Source: Strongylocentrotus purpuratus
Lineage: Eukaryota > Echinodermata > Echinoidea > Camarodonta > Strongylocentrotidae
Reading direction: 5' to 3'
Length of the DNA stretch: 64,000 nt
Assembly: GCF_000002235.5 (NCBI RefSeq)
Contig: NW_022145615.1
Coordinates: 27,826,921 to 27,890,920, forward strand
Shown here in pieces: positions 62,837 through 64,000 of the stretch (its first letter is position 1; the number at the start of each line of letters is the position of its first letter). The position numbers and the translations under genes were made by a program. Under the pieces are notes generated by a model. That model ran no database searches. It worked only from the letters and a program-made list of their open reading frames with translations, and was not told the origin of the DNA.

Positions 62837-63629
62837 GGGTGTCGATCAAAGCTTACGCGCTCCGCGCGGGAGGGGAGAAACTGAATTCAGATAAGGACAC
62901 GATACATGTAACGAATCGTATTCCTTCTCTAATAATTTAATGAAACGTGAAAGCTTTTGCGCTTAGCGCGGGATGGGCGAAAATGAATTCAGACAAGGAT
63001 TAAGAGTAATAATTTATTGAATCGTCAAAGCTTCGCGCGGAAAGGTGGGGGGGGGGGGGGACTGAATTCAGACAAGTATTAAGAGTCGAGAATGGTACAT
63101 CGAATCGTCTTCTTTCTTTAATAATCCAAAGAAAGGTCAGAGCTTTCGCGCTACGCGCGGAGGAAGGGGAACTTGATTTAAACATTAAGGATTAAGAGTC
63201 GAGAATGGTACATCGAATCGTCTTCTTTCTTTAATAATCTAATGAAACGTCAGAGCTTCCGCGCTACGCGCGGAGGAAGGGGAACTTAATTCAAACAAGG
63301 ATTAAGAGTCGAGAACGGTCCATTGAATCGTCTTCTTTCTCTAATAATTTAATGAAACGTCAAAGCTTCCGCGCTTCGTGGGGGATCGAGGGGGGAAATT
63401 CCTCACTCCTTCACCCAACCCTCTAGGGAGCGCGCTTCGCGAGCACTGTAAGTGATTCGCACGCTTCGCGTGCTCACTACCGCTCCCCCCTATAATGAAA
63501 TCCTGGCTATACGCGCTTGGAGAGGGGGTGCAACCTGCCACATGCTTCTACCCCTTGGTTGCTTTGATCCATTGCCGAAAATATTTTGGCACCTATCATC
63601 CCCCCAACCACGGATACAAATCGACACCC
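62837..63629. mobile_element. GGGTGTCGAT...ATCGACACCC element with CGCG tandem units
   Basis: Ends are GGGTGTCGAT and ATCGACACCC. The interior is about six units of 105-118 bp, each with a CGCG-rich palindrome such as GCGCTTCGCGC, CAAGGATTAAGAGTCGAGAA and CGAATCGTCTTCTTTCT. Same family as the arms of the foldback element. Possible flanking duplication ACTTCAACCAT and ACTTCAACCCT (10 of 11), the right one offset by 3 bp. Confidence 0.8.
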
Positions 63630-64000
63630 TTGACTTCAACCCTGCACCAAACACTATACCTAGCACTAACTCTAACTCTAGACCTAGCTTAATACCCAAT
63701 GACAGCCTTAAACCTAAACCTATAATATTTGACAAAGAGCGAATGTCGGGTCGCCATTGACGAATACGAAAAGAGTGGACACAAGTAGAGGGAAATTTTA
63801 ACGAAACTATACATGTTTTGGTCGATTAAGGGAGTATAATATTGCGGGGGTAAGACTACCACACAGCCTAATTGCGATATCATTTCCATTGATATAATTC
63901 GTATAAGCTTAAGATTCTAAACAACATGATAAACATTATTATGGTTAGGGAAAGTATAATGTATATCTAGGTATGGAAACGTTTTCATTTACTGCATATG
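63630..64000. other. Intergenic, no gene seen
   Basis: Short AACTCTAACTCTAGACCTA-like degenerate repeats at about 63660-63720, then unremarkable sequence to the window end. Confidence 0.5.

Overview
The window looks like nuclear DNA of an echinoderm, most likely a sea urchin. It is AT-rich and has spliced genes with GT-AG introns, a scavenger-receptor cysteine-rich (SRCR) receptor, tandemly duplicated seven-transmembrane (7TM) receptor genes, a tRNA-derived SINE, CR1/L2-type LINE remains and many miniature DNA transposons (MITEs) with long G/C homopolymers. The organism call is inference from gene content and repeats. All recognisable genes are on the minus strand.

Region 1 (about 2.2-9.3 kb) is one five-exon gene for a type I membrane protein: signal peptide, two SRCR domains, one membrane span and a cytoplasmic tail with PPxY-like motifs. 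All exon phases match and the model gives 487 aa. Intron 1 holds about 1 kb of (TAC)n. Region 2 (9.3-19.2 kb) is repeat-rich and has no supported gene: a minisatellite at 11.1 kb, a tandem 1.4-1.9 kb repeat at 13.8-17.1 kb with a degraded third copy, and two TTAA-flanked MITEs.

Region 3 (19.2-23.8 kb) is a two-exon gene for a multi-pass membrane protein of no family I recognise. Its second exon encodes a cytoplasmic tail with 40-residue tandem repeats and is broken in this assembly by a 517-bp hAT-like MITE inside the coding sequence. A LINE remnant ends directly against the splice donor of exon 1.

Region 4 (about 25-61 kb) is a duplicated block. Each block carries a type I and a type II 7TM receptor gene, so the order is I-II-I-II. 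Each gene has one large exon (signal peptide, ectodomain, TM1-TM5) and a small exon (TM6-TM7 and tail). Copy 2 has a one-base frameshift in a homopolymer. The ectodomain may be SEA-like and I see no GPS motif. Adjacent type I and type II genes within a block share TM1-region sequence, which suggests gene conversion. Insertions made after the duplication are visible because the paralogous block gives the empty site. They include a MITE inside a SINE, a TTAA MITE, a 59-bp perfect hairpin, a 3-kb foldback element and probably the LINE ORFs at 30-36 kb.

Region 5 (61-64 kb) is intergenic repeat sequence, including a 793-bp element related to the arms of the foldback. I found no convincing tRNA, rRNA, CRISPR or bacterial-type operon.
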